A stretch of DNA of 64,000 nucleotides, from assembly GCA_016793465.1 (NCBI GenBank), contig JAEUJW010000075.1:372001-436000 (forward strand). The letters run 5' to 3'. The position numbers were made by a program, and so were the translations under genes. Every line of letters begins with the position of its first letter. Position 1 is the stretch's first letter. The stretch comes from Myxococcales bacterium (GTDB lineage Bacteria; Myxococcota; Polyangia; Nannocystales; Nannocystaceae). This document shows positions 51,883 through 60,642 of this stretch, one piece after another. Under the pieces are notes generated by a model. It worked only from the letters and a program-made list of their open reading frames with translations, had not been told where the DNA came from and made no database searches.

Positions 51883-52628
51883 GCGTCCGGGCGCTCGCGC
51901 GTGCGGACCGCGAGCATGTGCGCCAGGCAGGCCAGCCCGGCCGCGGCGACCAGGTGCTTGAGCGTGTGGCCGCTGACGAGGCCGCCGGTCGCGGCGAAGA
52001 TCGGACGATCGTAGGACTCGCACAGCTTGGCCAGCGCGTAGGCGCCGAGGCCGTACCACTGCAGCCGCGCGTGGCTGTACTTGCGGGGGTACATGGCGAG
52101 CAGGCCGGCGATCACGATCAGGGACAGGAACTGCACGAGGATGTACGGGCGCAGGTCGCCGCGGCCGGCGCGCTCGCCGTGGATCCACCACAGCACGCTG
52201 GCCACGCCGACCAGCAGCAGCGGGACCAGCAGGCGCCGGGCCCACGCCAGCGACACGCGCTCGCCGAGCGTCGCGGCCAGCAGGGCCATGAAGCCCACGG
52301 TCATCGGCAGGCGGTCCCAGACCAGGCGCTCGTGGTCGGGCGCGAGGTGGTACCAGCCCGAGCCGAGGCCGGTCAGGGTGATGCCGGCGAAGAACACCGC
52401 GTACATGCCGCGCTCGTCGCTGCGCCGCCGGCAGGCCGCGAGGCCCCACAGCCCGACCAGCACGAACGGCGCGTTGGACAGCACGTTGAGCGCGTTGGCG
52501 ACGCCCCCCAGCGCGCGGTCGTCGGCGAACGCGTGGTACGCGGGCGACTGCGGGATCGGCGGGCCGAGGGACACGGCGATCGCCGCGGCGGCCACGAGGG
52601 CCAGCAGGATCGCGGTGCGGCGGCGCAT
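51873..52628 (-). CDS. Alkaline-ceramidase-like membrane protein (CREST family)
   Basis: This 251-aa protein has about seven helices. Motifs fit the alkaline ceramidase/PAQR-related superfamily: LNVLSNAPFVLVGLWGL, GSGWYHLAPDHERLVWDRLPM and VSGHTLKHLVAA, the scattered His/Asp/Ser metal-site residues. The family cleaves ceramide-type amides. Ceramide-like lipids occur in myxobacteria, so a sphingolipid role is plausible. Another ceramidase-type gene lies about 1.3 kb away (53956-56430). It overlaps the DUF1003 gene at the 3' end by 10 nt. Confidence 0.7.
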   Translation of the reverse strand: MRRRTAILLALVAAAAIAVSLGPPIPQSPAYHAFADDRALGGVANALNVLSNAPFVLVGLWGLAACRRRSDERGMYAVFFAGITLTGLGSGWYHLAPDHERLVWDRLPMTVGFMALLAATLGERVSLAWARRLLVPLLLVGVASVLWWIHGERAGRGDLRPYILVQFLSLIVIAGLLAMYPRKYSHARLQWYGLGAYALAKLCESYDRPIFAATGGLVSGHTLKHLVAAAGLACLAHMLAVRTRERPDAQA

Positions 52629-52677
52629 CGCCCCATGCTGGTCGGCGGACGGGCGGCGCGTCAAGGCCCGCGGCCGC

Positions 52678-53832
52678 TCACAGCGGGCGCTCGGCCAGGA
52701 ACATGGCGTAGGGCGGATCGGTGTCGGCGACCTGGAACTCGTAGTACGCGAAGGCGCAGCCGTCCGCGGTCACGCTGCTCGGGCACAGCACCCCGCCGCT
52801 CGAGGGGATCGAGTCCAGCCGGGTCGACGGGCCCCACGCGGCGTCGAGGTCGGCGCGGTGCACGTGGTAGATGTGCATGACCTCGCTGGCCGAGTCGAAC
52901 TCGATGTCCGCCTCCTCCGTGCTGATGAAGAACAGGTCGAGGCCCGTCGGCGCGAGCGCGGGGCACAGCACCAGCTGCAGCGGCGGCATCGCCGGCGACA
53001 CGTCGACGACCTCGCCGAACGCGCCGAGGGCCACGGGCGCGGCGCGGCGGGCCTCGTAGAAGCGGAACGACCCCGACAGGTCGGCGACCGGCGGGCCGTC
53101 CTCGCGCTGGAACAGCAGGCGCGTGCCGGCGAGGATGCCGTTGGGGTGCGACTCGCGGAACATGGTGTTGACGCCGGCCATCGGCGTCAGCGCGCCGTAC
53201 TGGTCGTTGGGGTCGCCCGCCTTGAACGCGGCCGCGTACAGCTGGTCGCTGCTGGCGACCACGACCTCGTCGAGGCCGAGCGTGAACGTCGGATAACCCG
53301 GCGCGAACTCGGCGTCGCCCCACTGGTCGATCGGCGCGCCGTTGGGGAACGGCATGAACGGCCCGGCGCGCGTCGAGCGGAACGGCTGACGGTTGTCCAC
53401 CGTGCCGGCGATGTAGACCAGGTCGAGGCCGTCGGGCGACAGCTCCGGGTCGCTCGGCGACGCGTCGGCGAACCCGCTCAGCTTCACCGCCGGCGGCCAG
53501 TCGTCGATCGGCTGGTCCCAGCACGACGCGGGCGCGCCGGTCGTGGTGTCGGTCTCGGCCGCGGTCGTCGCGCCGGTCTCGCCGCTCGTGCCGCTCGTGC
53601 CGCCCGTGCCGCTCGTGCTCTCGTCGACCGGGGCGGTCGTGCCGTCGTCGGTCGGGCCGGCGACGGTGCCCTCGCTGCCGCCGGTGCTGGTGCCCGGCGG
53701 CGGCGCCTCGGTCGGGCCGGACGTCGAGCCCGGGCCGGCGGAGCCGCTCGCGTCGCCGTCGGCGTTCGGATCGAAGGCGGGGTTGGGGCCGCAGGCCGAG
53801 AGGACGAGCGCGAGGCAGGCGGCGGATCGCAT
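52678..53832 (-). CDS. Lipoprotein with PD40/TolB-like propeller
   Basis: This 384-aa protein has a signal peptide and lipobox VLSACGPN, a Ser/Thr/Gly/Pro stalk to about residue 100, then beta-propeller-like repeats: PSDPELSPDGLDLVYIAG, LFFISTEEAD and CPSSVTADGCAFAYYEF (a WD40/PD40-type SPDG motif). It is probably a surface or periplasmic protein with a 5-6 bladed propeller. Function unknown. Confidence 0.75.
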   Translation of the reverse strand: MRSAACLALVLSACGPNPAFDPNADGDASGSAGPGSTSGPTEAPPPGTSTGGSEGTVAGPTDDGTTAPVDESTSGTGGTSGTSGETGATTAAETDTTTGAPASCWDQPIDDWPPAVKLSGFADASPSDPELSPDGLDLVYIAGTVDNRQPFRSTRAGPFMPFPNGAPIDQWGDAEFAPGYPTFTLGLDEVVVASSDQLYAAAFKAGDPNDQYGALTPMAGVNTMFRESHPNGILAGTRLLFQREDGPPVADLSGSFRFYEARRAAPVALGAFGEVVDVSPAMPPLQLVLCPALAPTGLDLFFISTEEADIEFDSASEVMHIYHVHRADLDAAWGPSTRLDSIPSSGGVLCPSSVTADGCAFAYYEFQVADTDPPYAMFLAERPL

Positions 53833-53955
53833 GTCTGGCACTGAAGCAGCGCCGCCCGCGTGCCCACAAGACGCGGGGCCGCGTCGCATGCATGGGGATC
53901 CGCACGGGCGCGCGCTGAAACCCGCGTGTGCGGCCGCGTGACGGTGTTCCTGGCG
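53833..53955. other. Intergenic, no gene seen
   Basis: 123 nt between two minus-strand lipoprotein genes. GC-rich with no convincing promoter or repeat. Confidence 0.35.
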
Positions 53956-56430
53956 TCAGGGTGTGACCATGACGTCGGCCTGCACGAACACGGGGTCGAA
54001 GTCGGCCGTGAGGTGCGCGCGGACCACGAGGCCGTCGCTCGGCAGGCCGGTCGAGGCGAAGTCGAAGACGTGGGCCCCGGCGGCGGCGTCGTACTCGAGC
54101 TCGTAGCTGTCGCCCATCGGCACGTCGCCGACCAGGAAGTCGACGGTGATGGGCTCGCGGATCGTCGCGGGCGCCATGACGTTGACCTCGGGGTCGAGCA
54201 GGCGGTAGCCGGCGGTCGGCCAGGTGCCGTCGACCTCGTACGCGTGCGGCGCGTGGGTCCACTTCAGCGTGAGCTCGCCGGCGCCGTCGAGGCTCGCGTC
54301 GAGCGCGTCGTGCTGGCTCTGGATCACCGCGAACAGGCTGGTCACGACCTCGTAGTCCTCGGCGGCGCCGTCCCACGCGCTGCCGGTGGCGCGCAGGCGG
54401 TACTTGCCGCCCGGCAGGTCGAGCGGGACCTGGAAGTCGACGTACCAGTGGTGCGCGCGCATCGGCAGGATGAGGCCGTTCGGCTCGGGGTCGGGCGCGT
54501 AGTGGGTGATCATGTGGTAGCGGCTGTTGTCGAACACCGCGCCGGGCCAGCCGCTCGGCGAGGGCATGGCCACGAACTCGCCCGGGCTCTCCTCGTGCTC
54601 GAGCACCACCCGCGGCTCGCCGAGCGAGGCGTCGCCGCCGCCCCACATGAAGCGCATGGTCTCGCCGCGGCCGATCATCGGCGGGGTGTTCTCCAGCAGC
54701 GTGCCGGCGTCGGCGCTGGCCTCGAACGCGCGCGGCTCGAACGGCTTCGGCAGCGAAAGGTTCGGCGACTGCTCCTCCCACACCGGCGCGGCCGCGCCGT
54801 CCGCCAGCGCCTCGACGAGCTCCATCTGGCGCCCGACCAGGTACTTGGCGGCGAGCGGGCCCCACAGGCTCATCTCGGTCTCGTAGCCGCCCTGGAACCA
54901 GTCGTCGGGGTGGGTCAGGTAGAGCATGTGGTCCTGCGAGTAGCCGAACACCATGCCGCGCACGTCGCGGGCCGCCAGCTCCTCGCGCACGTGTTTGATG
55001 ACCGAGTAGGTCGGCTCGCCGGGCAGGGTCACCAGGAAGAAGTCGTCGAGCGCCGCGACGGTCAGGTAGATCTGGTGGACCTCGCCGTTCGGGGTCGCCT
55101 CGCCGACCGCGTCGAGCAGGGTCTTGATCGGGTAGCAGTCCTTGGGCTTGCCCTCGAGGCTGGTCGCCGGGTCCTCGTCGTCGGGCGCGCCCTTGCACTG
55201 CCAGCCGCCCCACTCGTAGCCGACGCCCTGGGCGTTCTCGAACTCGGGGTACTCGTCGTAGCCGATGCCTTTGTAGGTGAGGTCGATGCGGCGCGAGCGG
55301 ACCCCGAGCGCGAGCTCCGACCGCCACTCGATGTCGTCGTAGAGCGGCATGGCCTGCCTGGCCCCGTGGTGGCCGATCAGCTCGATGCGCGCGGGGCCCG
55401 GGTGGCCGAGGTGGTCGCCCGCGGGCGACATGTCGCCGCCGCCCGACTGCACGAACATCGCCAGCACCGGCGCGCCGCGCTCGGCGAAGAAGTACTCCTC
55501 GAACTTCATCTCCAGGCCGCCGGCGGCGTCCTCGGTCAGCAGCTCGTTGTCGCTGTCGAACACGGTGCCGTGCATGCCGAAGTTGAGCAGCACGGCCATC
55601 GGCGTGCCGTCGGGGCGGCGCACGCCGAGCATGGTGAGGCGCGGGTCCTTGCCGTAGGTGGGGTTGTTCTCGCCGCGACGGTCGCGCGAGACCAGGTTGT
55701 CGGGGTCCCAGTCGTCCTTGTGGACGGTGCCCCACTCGGCCGGGCCGAGGTCGTCGACGGCGGCCTTGATGACATCGGCGAGCCGGGTCGAGATCTTGTC
55801 GATGACCTCCTCGTCGGGGCTGTCGGCGCCGACCGCGGCGAGCGCGGGGGGCAGGCGCCAGTAGCGGGCGATGTTGTGGTGCGAGTGGGTCGCGGCGGTG
55901 AGGATCCGGCCGTTGAAGTCGAGGCCGTGCAGCTCCTGCAGCTTGGCGATGGTGCCCTCGGTGATCGAGGCCTCGCTGCTCATCATCGGAATTTTTAATA
56001 AGGCGACGCGCTCGCCGTCGACGTCGAGGACCACCGCCTTGGCCACGCCGTAGCCGTAGAACCCGGCCGAGCCGTTGAGCACGTCGTTCCACGGGGTCTC
56101 GTTGGTCTCGGTGCGCCCGCCGTAGCCGGCCATCGACACGCCGACCGGGCCCGTGAGGTAGCCGTGGGCCGCGCCCGCCTGCAGCGGACCGCTGGGCAGC
56201 GCGCCGCCGCCGGTGTCGCCGCCGCTGCTGCTGCTGCCGGGGGCGATGGTGGCGTCGCCGTCGGTGCCGGTGCCGCCGCTCGTCGAGGCGGCGCCGGTGG
56301 TCGGCGGCTCGCCGCTGTCGCCCGCGGTCGCGCCGGTCGAGGCCATGGTGGTCGAGGCATCGACGACGGGGCCGCTGCAGGCCAGCGCGAGAGAGGCGGG
56401 CAAGGTGACGAGGACGACGGACCGCAGCAT
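53956..56430 (-). CDS. Neutral-ceramidase-like lipoprotein
   Basis: This 824-aa protein has a signal peptide and lipobox LALACSGP, a Ser/Thr/Gly stalk to about residue 85, then a domain with hallmarks of neutral/alkaline ceramidases: GVSMAGYGGRTETNE, LTAATHSHHNIARY (the catalytic-site Ser/His region), AVLLNFGMHGTVFDSDN, FVQSGGGDMSPAGDH and a later LPGEPTYSVIKHVREE. Neutral ceramidases cleave the N-acyl bond of ceramide at the cell surface or outside. The C-terminal domain is immunoglobulin-like. TTGAGT-18 nt-TATAGT lies directly upstream, with 7 nt to the ATG. Confidence 0.8.
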   Translation of the reverse strand: MLRSVVLVTLPASLALACSGPVVDASTTMASTGATAGDSGEPPTTGAASTSGGTGTDGDATIAPGSSSSGGDTGGGALPSGPLQAGAAHGYLTGPVGVSMAGYGGRTETNETPWNDVLNGSAGFYGYGVAKAVVLDVDGERVALLKIPMMSSEASITEGTIAKLQELHGLDFNGRILTAATHSHHNIARYWRLPPALAAVGADSPDEEVIDKISTRLADVIKAAVDDLGPAEWGTVHKDDWDPDNLVSRDRRGENNPTYGKDPRLTMLGVRRPDGTPMAVLLNFGMHGTVFDSDNELLTEDAAGGLEMKFEEYFFAERGAPVLAMFVQSGGGDMSPAGDHLGHPGPARIELIGHHGARQAMPLYDDIEWRSELALGVRSRRIDLTYKGIGYDEYPEFENAQGVGYEWGGWQCKGAPDDEDPATSLEGKPKDCYPIKTLLDAVGEATPNGEVHQIYLTVAALDDFFLVTLPGEPTYSVIKHVREELAARDVRGMVFGYSQDHMLYLTHPDDWFQGGYETEMSLWGPLAAKYLVGRQMELVEALADGAAAPVWEEQSPNLSLPKPFEPRAFEASADAGTLLENTPPMIGRGETMRFMWGGGDASLGEPRVVLEHEESPGEFVAMPSPSGWPGAVFDNSRYHMITHYAPDPEPNGLILPMRAHHWYVDFQVPLDLPGGKYRLRATGSAWDGAAEDYEVVTSLFAVIQSQHDALDASLDGAGELTLKWTHAPHAYEVDGTWPTAGYRLLDPEVNVMAPATIREPITVDFLVGDVPMGDSYELEYDAAAGAHVFDFASTGLPSDGLVVRAHLTADFDPVFVQADVMVTP

Positions 56431-56437
56431 CTTCCGG

Positions 56438-56467
56438 ACTATACGGCCGCGTCTGCGCGGAACTCAA
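56438..56467 (-). promoter_or_regulatory. Promoter of the neutral-ceramidase-like gene
   Basis: On the minus strand TTGAGT (56467-56462) is separated by 18 nt from TATAGT (56443-56438). The ATG (56430) lies 7 nt after the -10, consistent with a leaderless or near-leaderless mRNA. Confidence 0.6.
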
Positions 56468-56510
56468 TCGCTCCGCCGCCCGCGGCCAGCCGGGATGCGG
56501 TAGCTTCGCG

Positions 56511-58010
56511 GTGCCCGTGGTGCCCGCCTCGCCGACGCTCTCCCTCGTGCTGCTGCTGGCGGCGCCCTCACCGGCCACCGACGCGGCCAGGCGTGCGACG
56601 CAAGAAGACGCGGGGGCCCAAACACCCGACCCGCCCGACACGCCGATCGACGTGAGCCCGGGCAAGGCGACCGGCGAGCCCAAACCACCGAGCGACCCGG
56701 ACCCCGGCGAGCCCGACGACGAACCGGCGACCCCGCCCGGCCCCGGACCCGCGACGGTGCCGACGCCGGTCGACGTGCCCGCCACCTCGCCGACCCTGCC
56801 GGCGGGCGCCGTGCCGACCACACCCAACCCCGCGCTGCCGGCCGCGGTGCTGCGCTGGCAGTGGCTCAACAACCCGCTGGGCCCGAGCCGCGCGGCCCAG
56901 CAGGGCCGCAAGCTCTCGCCGCACCGCCTCCTCCCGCTGCCGAGCCTGCGCTCGCAGCCGGGGGTCGGGCTGATGCTCGGCGCCTCGGTCAACTACGCCT
57001 ACCGCCCGAAGGACGACGAGCCCAACCGCATCTACCTGTTCCTCGAGGCGCGGGTGTCGCTGAAGAAGGTGCACAACTACGGGTTCTTCGTGCGCCTGCG
57101 CAACATGCTCGGGCGCCAGGAGATCTTCGAGGTCGGCCCGACGGTGATCCTCGACCCGGTGCTGCCGTACTACGGCGTCGCCAACCACGCCAACCTGCGC
57201 GGCCAGGACCTGACCGGCCGCTACTATCAGGTCGAGGTCCAGACCTTCGGCGGCGTCTTCAACTTCCAGTACCCGCTGTACCGCTGGCAGCCGCGCGACA
57301 GCGATCGCCCGCCGGCGGTGCTGCGCTCGTACTCCGGCCTCACGTACCACGTCGACCGCATCCGTCCGTACGAGGACTCGCGCTTCGCCGAGGAGCGGGC
57401 CTACGACGCCGGCCTGACCCGCCGCGGGGTCGTGCGCCTCGGCCTGGTGTGGGACCGCCGCGACAACGAGTCGAACCCGCGGCGCGGCGCGCTGCACGAC
57501 GTCACGGTCGACTCGGCCGGGCCGTTCACCGGCTCGTCGCAGGGCTGGGGCCGCTTCAGCGCGACGATGCGGCACTACTGGACGCTCGGCACGCCGAGCC
57601 TGGTGCTGGCCCACCGCCTGACCTTTGACTCGCTGTGGGGCGACCCGCCGTTCATGCCGCTCGGCGACTTCGGCGGGCTCATCCCGGTCGACGCCGTCGG
57701 CGGCATGACGGCCGGCCGCGGCTGGATGCGCCGCCGGTTCGTCGGCAAGCACAAGGCCTACGCCAGCGTCGAGCTGCGCTTCGACCCCATCGAGTTCAAG
57801 CTGCGCCGCAAGACCGTCGGCATCGGCATGAAGGGCTACGTCGACCTCGGCATGGTCGCCCAGACGATCTCCCAGCTGCCGAACCACCTGCTGGTGTCGG
57901 GCGGCCCCGGCGTGCTGCTCATCTGGGACCGCTTCGCCGTCATCCGCCTCGAGGGCGGCTTCAGCCGCGAGACCGCCGGCTTCTATCTGATGACCGAGCA
58001 CGCCTTCTAA
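56511..58010 (+). CDS. Omp85/BamA-type outer-membrane barrel protein
   Basis: This 499-aa protein has a signal peptide, a Pro/Asp/Thr-rich low-complexity segment to about residue 110, then a beta-barrel. Omp85 signatures are RRDNESNPRRGALHDVTVDSAG (the D-x(3)-N..G motif of surface antigen domains) and alternating strand pattern ending TEHAF with a terminal Phe. It lacks POTRA domains, so it is a short Omp85 barrel such as those of small translocators. Possible lipoprotein or protein export partner. It is followed by an AT-rich block. Confidence 0.75.
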   Translation: MPVVPASPTLSLVLLLAAPSPATDAARRATQEDAGAQTPDPPDTPIDVSPGKATGEPKPPSDPDPGEPDDEPATPPGPGPATVPTPVDVPATSPTLPAGAVPTTPNPALPAAVLRWQWLNNPLGPSRAAQQGRKLSPHRLLPLPSLRSQPGVGLMLGASVNYAYRPKDDEPNRIYLFLEARVSLKKVHNYGFFVRLRNMLGRQEIFEVGPTVILDPVLPYYGVANHANLRGQDLTGRYYQVEVQTFGGVFNFQYPLYRWQPRDSDRPPAVLRSYSGLTYHVDRIRPYEDSRFAEERAYDAGLTRRGVVRLGLVWDRRDNESNPRRGALHDVTVDSAGPFTGSSQGWGRFSATMRHYWTLGTPSLVLAHRLTFDSLWGDPPFMPLGDFGGLIPVDAVGGMTAGRGWMRRRFVGKHKAYASVELRFDPIEFKLRRKTVGIGMKGYVDLGMVAQTISQLPNHLLVSGGPGVLLIWDRFAVIRLEGGFSRETAGFYLMTEHAF

Positions 58011-58011
58011 T

Positions 58012-58038
58012 CATTTTAATAATTTTTGAATTATCTAA
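58012..58038. other. AT-rich intergenic block
   Basis: CATTTTAATAATTTTTGAAT then TATCTAA follows the Omp85 gene. Its first 13 nt match 10553-10565 exactly. It overlaps the last codons of the convergent cytochrome gene. Candidate terminator element. Confidence 0.55.
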
Positions 58039-58571
58039 AGCAGCGGCTGGGGGTCCTCGCGCGGGGTCGCGGGGTCGTGCACGAAGTCGACGGCGTGCGC
58101 ATGACAGCCCACGCAGCCGCGCGCGCCGGCCTCGGCGACGGTCGGCCTGGCGTCCTCCGCGGTGCCGAACACCTCGTACCAGTACCAGCCCTCGCCCAGA
58201 TCGCCGGAGGGCCCGGTCTTCACCATGAACGCGAACCCTTTAATTGTTGAAAGATCGGCGGACCACAGCTCGCGCACGGCGGCGCTGCCGATCGGGTGCT
58301 CGGCGGCGCGGGCCTGCCAGGACGCCGCGAGGGTCTGATTAAAGAACAGGCGCTCGCCGCCGTGCTCGCCGGTCGTGCGCAGCTCGCTCATCGGCGTCCA
58401 TGTGCGGTAGGCGAGGCTCTGCAGCCACTCGCGGGTCGCGGCCGGGTCGCCGGGATCCGGCGCGAGCGACCGCGCGGGCGCGGGCGCCACGACCGGTGTC
58501 ACGACGGGCGCGGGCGCGGGCGCGGGCGCCTGGCAGCCGAGCACCAGCGCGGCAAACAACGAAGATCTCAA
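58035..58571 (-). CDS. Small cytochrome c-like lipoprotein
   Basis: This 178-aa protein has a TTG start whose TTGA overlaps the stop of the gene upstream, then signal peptide and lipobox LVLGCQAP, a Pro/Ala stretch and a C-terminal domain with one CxxCH (GCVGCHAHAVDFV). The fold has a P460-like region (GFAFMVKTGPSGDLGEGWYWYEVFG). The CxxCH supports one c-type haem. A periplasmic electron-transfer or P460-type protein is possible; I cannot be sure of the family. Confidence 0.75.
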   Translation of the reverse strand: MRSSLFAALVLGCQAPAPAPAPVVTPVVAPAPARSLAPDPGDPAATREWLQSLAYRTWTPMSELRTTGEHGGERLFFNQTLAASWQARAAEHPIGSAAVRELWSADLSTIKGFAFMVKTGPSGDLGEGWYWYEVFGTAEDARPTVAEAGARGCVGCHAHAVDFVHDPATPREDPQPLL

Positions 58572-59194
58572 TCGAGGGCTCCCGCGGCGATCCAGTCGCT
58601 TACGAGCCCGGCCTGGGCGTCGTCGAGGCCCATCGAGCCCTGCGGCATCTTCGGCGCGCACGGGTCGCCCATGTCCATGGCGGCCGGGCGCACGCGGTAC
58701 CACAGGATGCTGGCGTCGAGCGAGCCCGGGACCACGCGCGCGCTCTGGCCGCACACGGCGGCGGTCGCGGCGATGTCGACCAGGTTTGCGTACGACGTCG
58801 CCTCGTCGGTCATCTCGAGCCCGCCCGCGCCGCCGCCGTGGCAGTAGCCGGCGTTGCAGCCGTTCGGCATGATGACCTGCTCGTAGACCTCGGTGAACGA
58901 GACCGCGGCCGGGCCGGTCTCGCCGTTCGTGCTCGCCTCGCCGACGCTGCTCGCCTCGCCGACGCTGCTCGCCTCGCCGACGGTCTCGCCCTCGCTGCTC
59001 GCCGCGGCCTGCGAGCCGCCGGTGGTCGGGTGCTCGATGCCGGTGGTCGCGCCGCCCTCGGTCGTGCCGCCGGTGTCGCCGGGCGTCGAGGTGTTCGGGC
59101 CGGAGCTCGCCGAGGTCGAGCTGTCGGAGTCGCCGATGGTGACGGTGCAGCCGGCCGCGCCGGCGAGCAGGAGGAGGATCATGGAGGCCCGCAT
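58568..59194 (-). CDS. Lipoprotein with CxxxxCH cytochrome-like domain
   Basis: This 208-aa protein has a signal peptide and lipobox GAAGC, a Ser/Thr/Gly stalk with a repeated SVGEAS unit (58910-58985), then a domain with [23 protein letters not shown] and [23 protein letters not shown]. The haem-like CNAGYCH has four residues between the Cys, not two. This pattern and the later MPQG and LVSDWIxAG segments are typical of a cytochrome-like family in myxobacteria and planctomycetes. The downstream CxxCH gene overlaps by 4 nt. TAAGTT lies 8 nt before the ATG. Confidence 0.75.
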   Translation of the reverse strand: MRASMILLLLAGAAGCTVTIGDSDSSTSASSGPNTSTPGDTGGTTEGGATTGIEHPTTGGSQAAASSEGETVGEASSVGEASSVGEASTNGETGPAAVSFTEVYEQVIMPNGCNAGYCHGGGAGGLEMTDEATSYANLVDIAATAAVCGQSARVVPGSLDASILWYRVRPAAMDMGDPCAPKMPQGSMGLDDAQAGLVSDWIAAGALD

Positions 59195-59687
59195 ATTCGC
59201 CGAACTTAGCGGCCCGCCAGCGCCGCGTCCATTTGCGCCTGCGAAACGCCGGCGTCAAGCGCCGCTGAACAATCGACGCCCGCCGGTCGGCGTATCCCGA
59301 GGCGCCGCGGCTCACGACCGCCTGAGGCCCCGCGCAGCAGGACCCGCACAGCATCGACTTCGACGACCGCACCGCCGCGACCAGCACCCGCGCAGCATCG
59401 ACTTCGACGACCGCCGCCGCCGAGGGGCCCTCGCGCGCGCCGCCCTCGCGACCGCGCCGACGGCCCGCGCCCGGCCCGCCTGCTCGCCCGGGCCGCCGCG
59501 CCCGCGCCGAGGCGATCCACGCCGCCGCGACGGCCCGTCCGCGCTCGTATGCGCCTGCTCGCCGCCTCGGCCCCCGCCCTCGCCGTGCGCCGCGCCGGCG
59601 CCCCGGCCCGGCCCCCGACGTCGCGCCGCCCGGCTGGCCTCGCGCGCAGACAGCCCGCGCGTCGTCGCGTTATGCTCCCCGCCTCGC
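59195..59687. other. 493-nt region without gene, with a 29-nt direct repeat
   Basis: Very GC-rich. A 29-nt sequence (ACCCGCACAGCATCGACTTC...) at 59342-59370 recurs with one mismatch at 59386-59414. TATGCT at 59671-59676 lies 11 nt before the prs ATG and is a candidate -10. No other feature seen. Confidence 0.5.
59342..59414. repeat. 29-nt direct repeat, 44-nt period
   Basis: Two copies at 59342-59370 and 59386-59414 differ at one base. Two copies only, with no cas genes nearby, so not a CRISPR array. Confidence 0.7.
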
Positions 59688-60614
<927 letters not shown>

Positions 60615-60642
60615 ACCACCTGCCCCTCCGGACAGCCACGTC

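Noticed and set aside
59342..59414. CRISPR repeat pair
   Set aside because: Only two copies with a 15-nt gap and no cas genes.
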